Program-made: the position numbers and the translations under genes
Notes under the pieces: model-generated
What the model was told of the DNA's origin: nothing
The model's database searches: none
What the model saw: only the letters and a program-made list of their open reading frames with translations
Part shown: positions 45,750 to 55,627 of the stretch, one piece after another
Numbering within the stretch: position 1 is the first letter of the stretch
Layout of the letters: each line of letters begins with the position of its first letter
Assembly: GCA_014281115.1 (NCBI GenBank)
Contig: JACONQ010000002.1
Span: 4,092,001 to 4,156,000 of the forward strand
Reading direction: 5' to 3'
DNA length: 64,000 bases
Source: Laburnicola sp. R22_1
Taxonomy: Eukaryota; Ascomycota; Dothideomycetes; Pleosporales; Didymosphaeriaceae

Positions 45750-47413
45750 GCGAAGCTCGAGCGGAGCCCCTGTACGAATGCATGTACGTTTCTTTTGGTG
45801 GAGCGTCTTCTGTTGCTGGCTGGCTGCTCCCTAGCACAACCAACTTGATGGCTTGTTATGGCACTAGCTTTGAAGCTAGGGGCGTTGTTTGGTGGTGACA
45901 AGATGACTTCCTTGTTGGGCAGTATGTGAACAAGAAGGCATGATCAGTGGCCAGGGGTGGCGCGTAGGCATGCGATCTCAACGTCTCCTTAGGCAGCGAG
46001 GGCGAGTCAACCGTGAGACGGGGGTCAGCAGCTGAAGAGACGGCGAGGCTTTTAGGTTTTGGTCACAGTGCTGCGAAGCTGGCCATACATAGCCGTCGCT
46101 CGAATGGAAGGGTTGCACGAACCGCTGTGCGTCGACCTGGACGGTGGACCGGTGAAATCATGCAATGGGCCAACGCCGTCGTCCTCGTGAAGCTGCACCA
46201 TGGATGCTGCATGCTGCACGTCATCAAGCCCACAATCATCTTCAGGCGAGAAGCTGCTTGCGATGGCGATGTGCTCGCAAGCAGCCAGTCGTGGTGGTTG
46301 CACGGCTCCACGCTTGCGAAGCCGCTGAGCTACTAGGCGCCGAGTCCCACTGTGGTGAATTTTGTGTCCAGATGGCTGCGCTTTGCGGATGCGATTGGCC
46401 GCCGCCGTCCAGCTGGCCTCGTTGGGTGTGAAAAGGCTGCAAATGGTGCAGATGCGGCAGCGGGCGGGATGCAAAAAGACGCGGATGCGGCAGGTGCAGG
46501 GTGGCGCAGACGGCATAATATGTCCCTCTTCGGGCAATGAAGGCTGGTCGGTGGGCGTGTTTGCTGCAGTGTGATGGCGGCGCCCGCACCTCGCGCGAGG
46601 CCATCACAGAGCGGGGCGAGGCGCGCCGCGTGGTTGGCTGCGTGTTTTCGCTCGGTGCCCGTGCACGACAGCTGACCCACCTTGGCTGCCCCGCTCGCGC
46701 TGCGGCGCGTGATTGGGCCGGGCGACACACTCTGCCCTCTCCACCACTCTCGCATCGCGGCGAAGCGCTGGTCGACATTCGATAGATCCCTGCGATGCAG
46801 CTGCACAGACAATCTATGCCACCCGGCAGGAGCGAGACTGCTTCCGAAGTCGTGTAGTGCCAGCTGAGCCAATATGCCCGTCGGTAAGCCCACCCCAGCC
46901 TGTCAGCCCGTGAGCAGCCCGATAGATAAAGGCCTTCGGGCCCCTCCTCAGCTTCTTCTCTCCAGCAAGCGTGTGGAATTCTCAGAGCTGTGTACCGTTG
47001 TCTTTTGGTCCTTTTTTTTCTCTCTTCGTTTCTTTCCCCCACCACTCAACATCCGCCCTTAGGCCTGGCGCCACTAATACCATCTCTCGCCGCCGACCTC
47101 ACTTTTTTCGCAACTAGTACCACTGTCTTCTTACTCGAAAGAGTAGAGGTAGTTCTTTTACACTAATTCAATTCGATACCGTGGCCGGTCCACACCCTAC
47201 AACGTAATACCAGTTCTCTTGCTCAGGACGACATCACCATCAGCCTCAGTGTTCGACAACACTCCGACCGGCAATCGCGCAACCTCGCTTTCTTCACGCT
47301 CTCTTTACGCTCTAATCAGCAATCCGACGTCTATCCATTAGCTTGGCCGGGACAAGGAAACAGTATCATACTTCGTTTTTATTTGACGGAAAGAGTTGGA
47401 TCGAATCTCCACA
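45750..47413. other. 1.7-kb intergenic region
   Basis: No gene is supported. Numerous overlapping open frames on both strands near 46,050-47,050 reflect GC-rich, stop-poor DNA. The last ~400 bp is pyrimidine-rich and probably the promoter and leader of the AMPK-type glycogen-binding gene. Confidence 0.5.
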
Positions 47414-48238
47414 ATGGCAGCTATCCAGCTTAACTTTACGCTCCGCACATCCAGCGGCTGCAAGACGGTGCATCTTCTTGGATCTTGGGACAACTACGCG
47501 GGACAGCTTCCGCTCTCCAAGGACCCGAAGAAGAGCGGAGGATGGTTGGGATGCTTCAAGTTCCAGGGAAACACACTGAAGCAGGGCCAGCGGTACTGGT
47601 ACTACTACATTATTGATGGCTACCACGTCTCACACGACCCTGCCAAAGACCACACCACTGAGCCCACCACTGGCCGCAAGCTCAACATCCTCGACATCCC
47701 CAAAGCCACATCATCGTCGACATCCCAGCACACATCATCCCGCTCCTCGGCATCAGCACGCGATCAACGCCGCGCCAGCACTCAGTCAATCCCCAAGGGC
47801 CGCTCACTCTCGCCCTCCAAGATCATTGCGCCCAAACCAAATCGCCCGCACGAGACACGCCAAGTAATCAACACACAGTACGACAAGGCGACCATGGCAT
47901 CATTGTCATCGCGCTTCGCCCGGCAAACAATCTCACCCGCTTCATCAGCCACATCAATCTCAGAAGGCGACTCAGAGTTCGACTCCGACAACGATTCGGA
48001 TGTCCCGTCCTTGACATCACGGTCCACGAACTCGTCGTCACCTTCTAGTGTGAGCTCAGGAAGCAGCTGCTGCACATGCGAACGGTACGGCATTACTCGC
48101 TCTGGCGACAGAGTGAAGCTCGACTGCGGCGGCGCACGCTGCGGATACAGCGACGACTCATCCGAATGCTCTTCCGAGGACGAGTACATCCACGAGCAAA
48201 AGACGACACGACGACAGGGCGTGGTGATTCGCACCTAA
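47414..48238 (+). CDS. AMPK-type glycogen-binding (CBM48) domain protein, Crp1/Mdg1-like
   Basis: A single exon gives 274 residues. Residues ~1-95 form an AMPK1_CBM/CBM48 beta-sandwich: QLNFTLRTSSGCKTVHLLGS, WDNYAGQLPL and RYWYYYIIDGYHVSHDP, with aromatic residues suited to glucan binding. The rest is a Ser-rich disordered region with an ETRQVINTQYDKATMASLSS motif, an acidic stretch, and a Cys cluster (CCTCERYG and LDCGGARCGY). Yeast Crp1 and Mdg1 carry the same domain at the N-terminus, but the C-terminal part differs. It could link to glycogen or to Snf1 signalling, neither shown. The ATG at 47414 is the first ATG in frame; no intron is needed. Confidence 0.88.
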   Translation: MAAIQLNFTLRTSSGCKTVHLLGSWDNYAGQLPLSKDPKKSGGWLGCFKFQGNTLKQGQRYWYYYIIDGYHVSHDPAKDHTTEPTTGRKLNILDIPKATSSSTSQHTSSRSSASARDQRRASTQSIPKGRSLSPSKIIAPKPNRPHETRQVINTQYDKATMASLSSRFARQTISPASSATSISEGDSEFDSDNDSDVPSLTSRSTNSSSPSSVSSGSSCCTCERYGITRSGDRVKLDCGGARCGYSDDSSECSSEDEYIHEQKTTRRQGVVIRT

Positions 48239-49203
48239 TGCACCACCCCTACCACGTCGCGTCACAGCTCGCCATTGTTTACAACACTTTCGATTCGACT
48301 TCCATTCTTTCTGTCCATATTTATGATACCTTACTTTTCTTGTTCCCTTGTTTGTTCACGTTGCGTTACATTACGAACTGTTACGCCTATACACGCTCTT
48401 TGGATAGAACGACTTTCTTCTGTTGCTGCTGGTATTAGAGAGGAGGAGTGCGGAGGGGGGGCGGAGGCTCTTGCGCGTGATAAGGCACGCATGTAGAATG
48501 AATATGACAATTCGCATGCCTCGTGCGCGAAAACGAATACGTCCTTTTGCCATCTTCATGTAATGTGATGTGAGACTGGAAGGCTGTTGGAGGGATGCGC
48601 AAGTGCTCGATGATACCCACTGGAAGTGGTGTTGCGGTGTAACTAATGTCTAGCTATACTGATAACTAATTTCATTCAGGCGTGGTCTTCACTGCCCTGA
48701 CTGCATCTTAGAAGGATCTTGTTCATCCAGGCTCCGTGAACCTATACTTTCTACTATTTTCAGGATGTCATATGAAACAAGCTCATCACTTACATTGACG
48801 ATTTTATACAAATCTAGAACGTAGGGCGTGCGGCGTTGGTTGCTCATCACCAATCGGTTAGTCTCAATAGAGACACCATAGGCATCTCGCACTGAAGCCT
48901 AAGTTCGCTCGAAAGTAATAGGAGATGGTTCGGTAGAGTTATGACTTCAATCTACGTCGATGTGGGGCGAATTCAACAGCACAGAGGTACCGCGACACTT
49001 CAACCGCATTGATTGCCCAACCAAAGGGATGCTCCGATGGGTTGACGCACCCATGATTTCCCGACATATTGAAGTGTGCAGGGATATACTGAAGCCGCAA
49101 TATATTGCAAGTAATGGGAACTGCTCGAACGTCAACCACCGCATACTCTGTATAAAATGCCACCGAAACCCATACAGCTCGCCAACCAACTCCCAACCCC
49201 AAG
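48239..49203. other. Intergenic region before the DUF8021 gene
   Basis: About 965 bp holds the 3' flank of the CBM48-domain gene and the promoter of the DUF8021 gene. No gene is supported; a short inverted repeat (ACACTTCAA near 48994 and TTGAAGTGT near 49070) is the only local structure seen. Confidence 0.5.
49151..49157 (+). promoter_or_regulatory. TATA-box candidate for the DUF8021 gene
   Basis: TATAAAA lies 47 bp upstream of the ATG at 49204 with a CCAACTCCCAACCCC leader after it, a common arrangement for secreted-protein genes. Motif evidence only. Confidence 0.45.
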
Positions 49204-50001
49204 ATGCTGCACCACCTCCTCCTAACCACGGCTCTAGCCACCACCCTCTCCTCCTCCCACTGCACCCGCCCCCTCCTCCAAGACGTCGTAACCGCCTACC
49301 TCACCGCCCAAACCAACGGCCAACCCTCCCCCCTAACCACTTACTTCACAAACGCCACCTACCAAAACTACTACGAAAACGCGCAGCCTCTCAGCCTCAG
49401 CTCCAGCCTCCTCACCACGCCCCTACCCATAACGCACCACCGCTCCCTCTACGACACCACCGCCTGCGCCACCTTCACCGAACTCGTCGTAAACAGCACC
49501 ACAACCCCCTACGTCATCGGCACCCAACTGCGCCTCGCCGCCAACCACAAAATCACAAAAGTAGACTCCATCGTCACCAAGCCCGGCGACTGGCTCTTCA
49601 ACATCACCGGCTACGCCTACTGGGTCGAGCGCGAGAACTGGGACCCCATCCCCCTGGCGCAGCGCGACTCGCGCGATACCATCCGCAGCGCAGCAGACGC
49701 CTATCTCGATGTGTTTAGTCATCCGAATGTTACGGTGCCGTGGGGGACGCCGTGTGTGCGGCTGGAGGGCGGGCTGTATGGGGATCCGGGCGTGAATGGG
49801 TCGTGTGAGGGGGGTGTGCCGGAGGGGGTGCCGATGAGGGAGAGGAGGTATGTGGTGGATGAGGTGGTGGGGAGTGTGGATGTTTTGTTGGCTTTTGGGG
49901 AGAGTGGGTGGCCAGATAGTCATCAGTTTAGGGTTGAGGGGGGGAGGTTGAGGTATGTGCATACGATGACGCATTGTGGGGTTGCGAATTGTGGGCTTTA
50001 A
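49204..50001 (+). CDS. Secreted DUF8021-type protein
   Basis: A single exon gives 265 residues. The N-terminus MLHHLLLTTALATTLSSSHC is a signal peptide. The mature chain has the SnoaL-like pattern of DUF8021 proteins: LLQDVVTAYLTAQTNGQPSP, YYENAQPLSL, HHRSLYDTTACATFTELVV, then a DWLFNITGYAYWV core and C-terminal RYVVDEVVGSVDVLLAF and HTMTHCGVANC. Several N-glycosylation sequons are visible (NAT, NST, NIT, NVT, NGS). Family members are secreted and their role is unknown; some lie in secondary-metabolite clusters, but no such neighbours occur here. Codon usage shifts mid-gene: the first half is C-rich and the second half G-rich, visible as a strand-composition switch near 49,720. Confidence 0.9.
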   Translation: MLHHLLLTTALATTLSSSHCTRPLLQDVVTAYLTAQTNGQPSPLTTYFTNATYQNYYENAQPLSLSSSLLTTPLPITHHRSLYDTTACATFTELVVNSTTTPYVIGTQLRLAANHKITKVDSIVTKPGDWLFNITGYAYWVERENWDPIPLAQRDSRDTIRSAADAYLDVFSHPNVTVPWGTPCVRLEGGLYGDPGVNGSCEGGVPEGVPMRERRYVVDEVVGSVDVLLAFGESGWPDSHQFRVEGGRLRYVHTMTHCGVANCGL

Positions 50002-50347
50002 GGGGGGCAGGCGGGATGATGCGGGTGATGCGGGTTACGCGGGTTATGTTGTGGCGGTGTGCTTGTTGAGATCGGGAGGATAGTGCGCGTTTCTAGGTAG
50101 CTGTGCGTTTTGCCTCTGTATCTTTCTTGTTGGCAATCTGGGGTTTATTATATATATTAAGCGGAGTGGAGTTGGTATTGTATGGTGCAGCTGCTGGTAA
50201 AAAACCAATCAAAGTTGCCATATACACAAGGACGAACACACTGTTACTTTCTCCTCTAACCATCTACCCATCTAACCATAACCAACCCCCCATTGATAAA
50301 TCTAAACAACCCACAACAAAACCCCACAGAACCCCGTTCCCAACCAC
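50002..50347. other. Convergent 3' flanks
   Basis: This 346-bp stretch separates the DUF8021 gene and the DUF1996 gene, which converge. No gene is seen. Confidence 0.5.
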
Positions 50348-51956
50348 TCATTCATAAGTAACGACCTGCCCACCCGGAAGTTCTGTAAGCCCTGCATTCT
50401 CGTTAGTCTCACCTCTCGCCAAAAAAAATTGACACAACAAAAACAACTCACATCCATCAACCGGCTCTTTAATAGATTGTTCAACCCCACACTTCATCGC
50501 CTCCTCCGCCGTCTGTGTCTCCAGCACACCCTCACACTTGTTCCCCAAACAAAACGCATCCAACCCCTTCTGCAGGACGCCATCTTTCCAGCCAAAAAGG
50601 TAGTCGCCGTGCTGCCCGTATCCGGTTCTGTAGTCGTGTTCGTCAGTCGCGTGGAGGTTCGAAAGGCGTTGGACGGGGATACATACCCGTCGCCCATGGA
50701 GTATACGAACGGCTGGGTGCCGTCGGCGGGGAACTCGTCGTTGAAGGGGGTCGTGTCCCACATGACTTCGTACCTGGAGGGGAGAGGTGGTTAGTGCGTG
50801 TTGTTCGGTGGTACTTTGACGGTTTGGGCTTCGAGGACAGGCGCTTCTTACATGAGTTGGGGCATTCGGACTGGATGGGTAGATGGGCAGGGTGCGCCGG
50901 TCTCGAAGTATCTGTAGATGGATGCTTTGTTAGTATCGTTTATACATAGTATAGGTGGTAGGACAGGGTGGACTTACCCGTTGGCTGGGTAGGCCATGTG
51001 CTCCCTGTGGTTTGGTGAATCTGTCATAAGATTAGTTAACTAACAGACAGCCTAAATGAGGCAAAGGCAGGATATGCACCGAGGTTGACGCCGTCCCAGC
51101 ATCTGTCGCAAAGTTAGCTAAAAGATATCCACATTGGCAAGAAAAGTGAATGAGATGCATACGTAGGAAACGTAATCGTCGTGCGAATACCGCCTCCACA
51201 CGGCTTGTTAGGCAGCGCCTGTGTATCGTCCCCCGTGCACGGCGGTCCACCAAACGGATTCTGCTCCTTATTGGTATAACAGCGATGGCACAACTGTCTC
51301 GGCTGGTTCTCTTTATTCCGCAGGGCAGGGTCGCCAACAACCATACGGAACCCCTTTTGTTCCGTCAGTGCCACGTTTCTCTCTTTCGGCGCTGCAATAA
51401 CTAACCGGCGGGAAAGCAGTGACTTTGCTCTTCCCATCATATGGAGGGATATAATACACAGTCACGCCCTCGCGCCCCTCAAGCCCCAGGTTCACCATTT
51501 GAGGCACCCGCTTGAACGTCCCGTTTTTCGCTTGGAAGTACAGATTTGCGGTCCAGTAGTTACTGTAGCACACTCAATTCTCCATGCAAACACAAGGGCA
51601 TCCGGATATACCTGAAGTCCTCAGAGTAGTCGCAAGTCGTGCAAGTCGATTTTACAGATGGATCGTAGTCAATAGGCGGCATGGAAGCGTTGAAAGAGTT
51701 CCCCCCAACGATCTGTGCTTTGATGAGCATAAGTACGGAGAGTGCAGTGCTACGACGAACCGACCTGATGCAAGTGAGCGCTTGGTACCATACCAGGCTG
51801 CACCAAGGGGTCAATGCGGTCAACAACAAGTTGACTGCACTGGAACCTCATCATGCGACTAGTAGCAAACTGGCGCGCCCTGAGGTCGTTTGCAGGAGCC
51901 GCGTGCGCATCTTGCGCAGCGAGCGCAAGCCCGAGTGCGAGGGTTTTCCACTGCAT
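50348..51956 (-). CDS. Secreted DUF1996 protein
   Basis: Ten exons give 357 residues: 51956-51765, 51712-51612, 51562-51406, 51353-51163, 51102-51080, 51020-50978, 50911-50852, 50773-50687, 50627-50452 and 50391-50348. A signal peptide (MQWKTLALGLALAAQDAHA) is followed by a DLRARQ possible processing site. The DUF1996 landmarks are in order: MRFQCSQLVVDRIDPLVQPG, HLHQIVGGNSFNASM, CTTCDYSEDFSNYWTANLYF, YYIPPYD, GFRMVVGD, CWDGVNLDSPNHREHMAYP, CPSTHPVRMPQLMYEVMWDT, GYGQHGDYLFGWKDGVL and DGWLTELPGG. Conserved His and Cys suggest metal or glycan binding, but function is unknown. No WSC domain is attached. Exon 5 is only 23 nt and exon 6 is 43 nt; all joins keep frame with GT-AG sites. Confidence 0.93.
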
Positions 51957-53115
51957 GTTGAAAATGTTCGACTATCTCCACCCCAAAAGAACCTAATACA
52001 ACGAAAGACAGCGGAGGGTGAGCAGTGAGTAAAAAGTACTTCCAGCAATTAATAGAAATTCGACATTCATGCATCCTTTCGCGCGCACTGTTAACTCGTA
52101 TATTCCCTTTTGCGCGTTACTGCCCAAACCCTGAACAGCATCCCCGCCTACCATGTGGAGGTAATATGTTTGTTTGATGAAGGTGGTGGGGCTTTACCCT
52201 ATGGGAACATGCGTGGTGAACTGCCGCAGATTGAGCCTTAATTGCCTATATGCGGTGCCACATCGGCCAATGAGAGGGCTATATTTCATGCCACAGGATG
52301 AATGGTTGAGCAGGGAACAAAGTCCAAATTTCTCGCGATGGAGGAAGATCGTCAAACAAGTGGGGAGCGTTTGACGCGCCGGTGGCTCGAGACCTTACAG
52401 AAGGCTTCTAGAAGAACGTGCATTAGGGAACTTGGCGTTGGTATGGTCATGTAGTTGCCGTCGCGACGGCGGCATCGGCGTTGGGAAGCAGATAGTCGAC
52501 GTGATTTATTTCCGAGTAGATGCTCTTACATATATACTAAGCTAAGGTAGTATCTGCCTTCCTATAGAGATCTTACTACTCGTTTCCAGAGAGAATAGGG
52601 ATATCAGGCCGTACCTTAGGTACTTTGTTCATCATTGAGAGAGTCGAGCTAGACACTTTCGATCTCCATGAGTGCTATCATGTTCGTTCCTTGCATCAGT
52701 CCTAAACATTCGTCGAACGCGATGAACTCGTCGGAACCCCAGCTCTTTTACCACTTCCACGCGACACAACTACCTCTTTCTCTCGAGGCCCACCCTCTTT
52801 CCGTTTACCTCAGGGCCCATATTCCGTTTGTCTTGACTGTAAATCCATGTCCTCATGGCCGGCCTCGCAGGCGCCCAGCTTCACCTAGTCGTCTTCACGG
52901 CTAGCCGCAGTAAAAGGGTCCTTCACAAGGTCACCACACTGCAGGCAGAAACACGCCTTCACGGCCGTTTACCCAACCCGCCATCACGCTAGTTCAACTC
53001 ATGAAAATTGCCCCTCCACCTGATATAAACCTGCACGCGCACCTCTTGTCCCAAACCAACAGTTGAATCCTTCGCCAAAAACTCTTCTCACCGAGATCAT
53101 CGGCTGACCAGGACA
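51957..53115. other. Divergent promoter region DUF1996/2EXR-like gene
   Basis: About 1.16 kb contains the promoters of both flanking genes. No gene is supported; the short plus-strand open frames at 52174 and 52668 have no domain features. Confidence 0.5.
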
Positions 53116-54247
53116 ATGGCGTCGTCGACTAGAGGCAAGACACCGACCACAGCGCCCAGCATCGAGGTCAACATGCCTGCCGACGACGTAGTAAGACGAC
53201 GCGTTCACGATGGACTTGCAACCATACTGACATGCACGTCTAGCAGCCTGAGCGGCGCACCCGCGAGATCGTCCTCAATATCACGCTCACCACAAACACC
53301 GCCATGCTCAATGCCATTGCAGTAAGTCTCGTGGCGCCCCAAATATACCACACCATCTAAAGATACATGTCCAGCCACGCGAACAACCAAGTTTTCCCTT
53401 CCTCTCTCTCCCCGCCGAACTGCGCATATACATCTACACGTACGCCCTCACCGCCGGGAAAGTCTTCTACACCCCGACATCTTTCGAGCTTCGCGAGGGC
53501 CGCCGCTTCGAGGCCTACAAGAGATACCAGGTCCCCAATCTCGCTCTCCTCCGTGTATGCCGCGAAATACACACCGAGGCCGAATTCGTGTACCTCTCTA
53601 CAAACATGTTTGTTTTGCCGCCTCAGTACGCATACCACTCGCCATTCCGTCAGCACGTCGGGAAAGTGATGGGAGCGGACTGTGGTGGTTCTACACTGTG
53701 GCTGAAAGATGTCAAGGATCGGCCGCTGTTTAGCAGGAGGGGGTTGGAACTGGTCAAGAATGTGAGCCTGAATCTGTGTAATAGGGGAGATGTCCGCACA
53801 CATCTGGGTGCAATGCGCTCAATGTGGGAAGCTCAAGAGCTCTTCGGCACTGTAGCACCGCTAGCTCGGATGCAAGCGGCTCACAAAGAGGCGAACGACC
53901 GGCTTTCGGCGCAATGGAGCATACACATGAATTCGCTCAAACTCTTCTCCACTGGCCTGGACTATGTAGAACTCGACATCACTAACTCTTTCTGTGGGAT
54001 CGGGTGCTGCCGTATGATATATGTCAAAATGGATTTGCTAGAGACACTGGAGCCGAAGGACGTGAGGGTGCTGGGATGCTTTGGGAAGAGCGAGGAGGAG
54101 TGGTTGATGAAGGAGTGGGCTAGGAAGTCGGGCATCACGGAAAATGGACTGAAGGGCATTTTTGGGGTGAGGTTTGGAGGGAAGGACAGGTGGGCGAGGT
54201 GGGTGTCAGAGGTGAAGAAGGTGGAAGTGGTATATATTTCCGAGTAG
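53116..54247 (+). CDS. F-box/2EXR-like protein of unknown function
   Basis: Three exons (53116-53190, 53244-53321, 53375-54247; both introns 53 bp) give 341 residues. After a short polar N-terminus comes PSFPFLSLPAELRIYIYTYAL, the hallmark of the fungal 2EXR/F-box-like family, followed by LLRVCREIHTEAEFVYLSTN, which is the second typical motif. The C-terminal part ends in a Trp/Lys-rich GGKDRWARWVSEVKKVEV segment. These proteins are numerous in plant-associated ascomycetes and have no assigned biochemical role. The donor of intron 1 could be at 53188 instead of 53191, changing one residue. The reading in the alternative frame around 53367-53669 is a shadow. Confidence 0.85.
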
Positions 54248-54663
54248 AAGACGGTTAGACGCGGAATTGCGAGCACAAGGGGCTGTTAAACCGTCTGCTT
54301 TGCTCGCAGGGCCCCACCGAACGATCATCGAGACATCATAAAGTGGAAGCCTGGGAGGCCTATGAAACACGAGCGCGGATTTCACGTAGTATGGTTGAGC
54401 GAGTGGTTCCCTCTGCAACGGTCCTTCGAGCCTACACGCTACTTGGAGATAGGCGCCTTGCGGAGCGGGCCAATTGAGAATGTTCCAGTACCCTGCTTGT
54501 AAGGGTCTGTTATCACTGTTCAGCAGCTTACAGACTTCTTGGAATTTCACTTAATAATTCTTTCTTTCCAAATACACGTAATTCTGACAAAGCCACTTGC
54601 CCGTTTGTTGCCAATCACCTCACCGTCTCGTGTGTTTTACATACCAGCCATGCAAAACCTAGT
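54248..54663. other. Convergent 3' flanks
   Basis: About 416 bp lies between the 2EXR-like gene and SDH4. No gene is seen. Confidence 0.5.
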
Positions 54664-55336
54664 TCAAGCAGCCCATAGCTTTGCGACTAGCGCAGTGACA
54701 CCGACGTCATTCGTCTCGAACGAATATAGGGCGACACCAAGGACAACCGTGCCAATTCGGAGCGCCCAATTAGCTGCAGCGCGAACGAGAGGGATACGCT
54801 TTTTGGGGAAGTAGTCGATGATGCAGGATCTGCGATGGTTAGCGACTTAGGAGTCCGATCTAGATGTACTGGCCAATTCGACATGCAACAAGAGAAGACG
54901 AATAGACATACTCAAAACCAATATGCGTATGGAGGACCAGCAAAGTGCACAGAATCGAGTCCATGACTGGGTTCAGCGATCCGGCGGCGAACGGAGCCAC
55001 GGTCAAGGGAACGAGGCCTGCGGCAACGATTCGCTCGAAGCTCCAGTGGTAGCTTCCGTGGGCGTAGTCTGGGTTGGGCACCGGCGTGGGCTCGTTCAGG
55101 CCACCCTCGATCTTCTGCGGAAGCGGCGGCAGGATCTGTTGGCGCTGCGTGGCATGGAAGGCTGCGATCCTCGTCGACTTGGGCACTGCTGAGCGCGCAA
55201 AGGCCGGGCGGAGCTGCTGGACCAGCGGCGAGGACTGGCGCATCGACGAGCTGGTGGCGGACGAGAACATGCGCTGGGCGGCGGCGGGGCTGGCGAAGCC
55301 TTGCCTGAGCAGGCCGGGGCGCACGAGAGAGGCCAT
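54664..55336 (-). CDS. SDH4: Succinate dehydrogenase membrane anchor subunit CybS
   Basis: Two exons (55336-54912 and 54829-54664; 82-bp intron) give 196 residues. A long Arg/Ser/Ala-rich mitochondrial presequence covers about the first 60 residues. The conserved CybS core begins at GSYHWSFERIVAAGLVPL, with three hydrophobic helices; LHTHIGFESCIIDYFP holds the haem-b histidine and the Asp-Tyr pair near the ubiquinone site. The C-terminal helix (ALRIGTVVLGVALYSFETND) ends the protein. With SDH3 it anchors complex II in the inner membrane, passing electrons from succinate to ubiquinone. Carboxamide fungicides (SDHI) bind this region in fungi, and residues here are worth comparing with known resistance sites. 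Confidence 0.95.
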
Positions 55337-55627
55337 TGTGGTGGGGGAAGCAGCAGCAGCAGCAGCAGAAGAAGAAGAGGAGCACTGGCGTGGGAACTCT
55401 CTTGCAATGTGAATGGCGATGACCCGAGGTTGAGCGCTGCATGGTGCGATGATTACGCCGCGCGCCTGCCATTGGCTGCGCTCGTTCCCCTTCGGGGATA
55501 CGCCGAGTCGCAGTTTCCTCACCTCTCCGCCAAGCAGGTACAGCTCCAGCGACCTCATCCACCCCATCTGCCCTCACCCGCCGCCTCCCTCCGCCCTCGC
55601 GTCCCTCATCCCGAGCGAGCATACGCA
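55337..55627. promoter_or_regulatory. Divergent promoter SDH4/MPP-beta with CCAAT box
   Basis: The two start codons are 291 bp apart. An ATTGG (CCAAT on the minus strand) lies at 55471-55475 near the centre, which fits binding by the HAP complex that regulates respiratory genes in fungi. A GCA/GAA repeat run lies next to SDH4 at about 55350-55380, in its leader. Confidence 0.55.

Noticed and set aside
44660..45901. 413-codon open frame on the minus strand
   Set aside because: It is antisense to the ADIP-like gene, is Ser-dominated as expected from the complement of acidic codons, and has no domain or splice logic of its own.
42800..50001. Idea that the ABM-fold protein, DUF8021 protein and neighbours form a secondary-metabolite cluster
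   Set aside because: No polyketide synthase, peptide synthetase, terpene cyclase, P450 or cluster regulator is present; the intervening genes are housekeeping-like.
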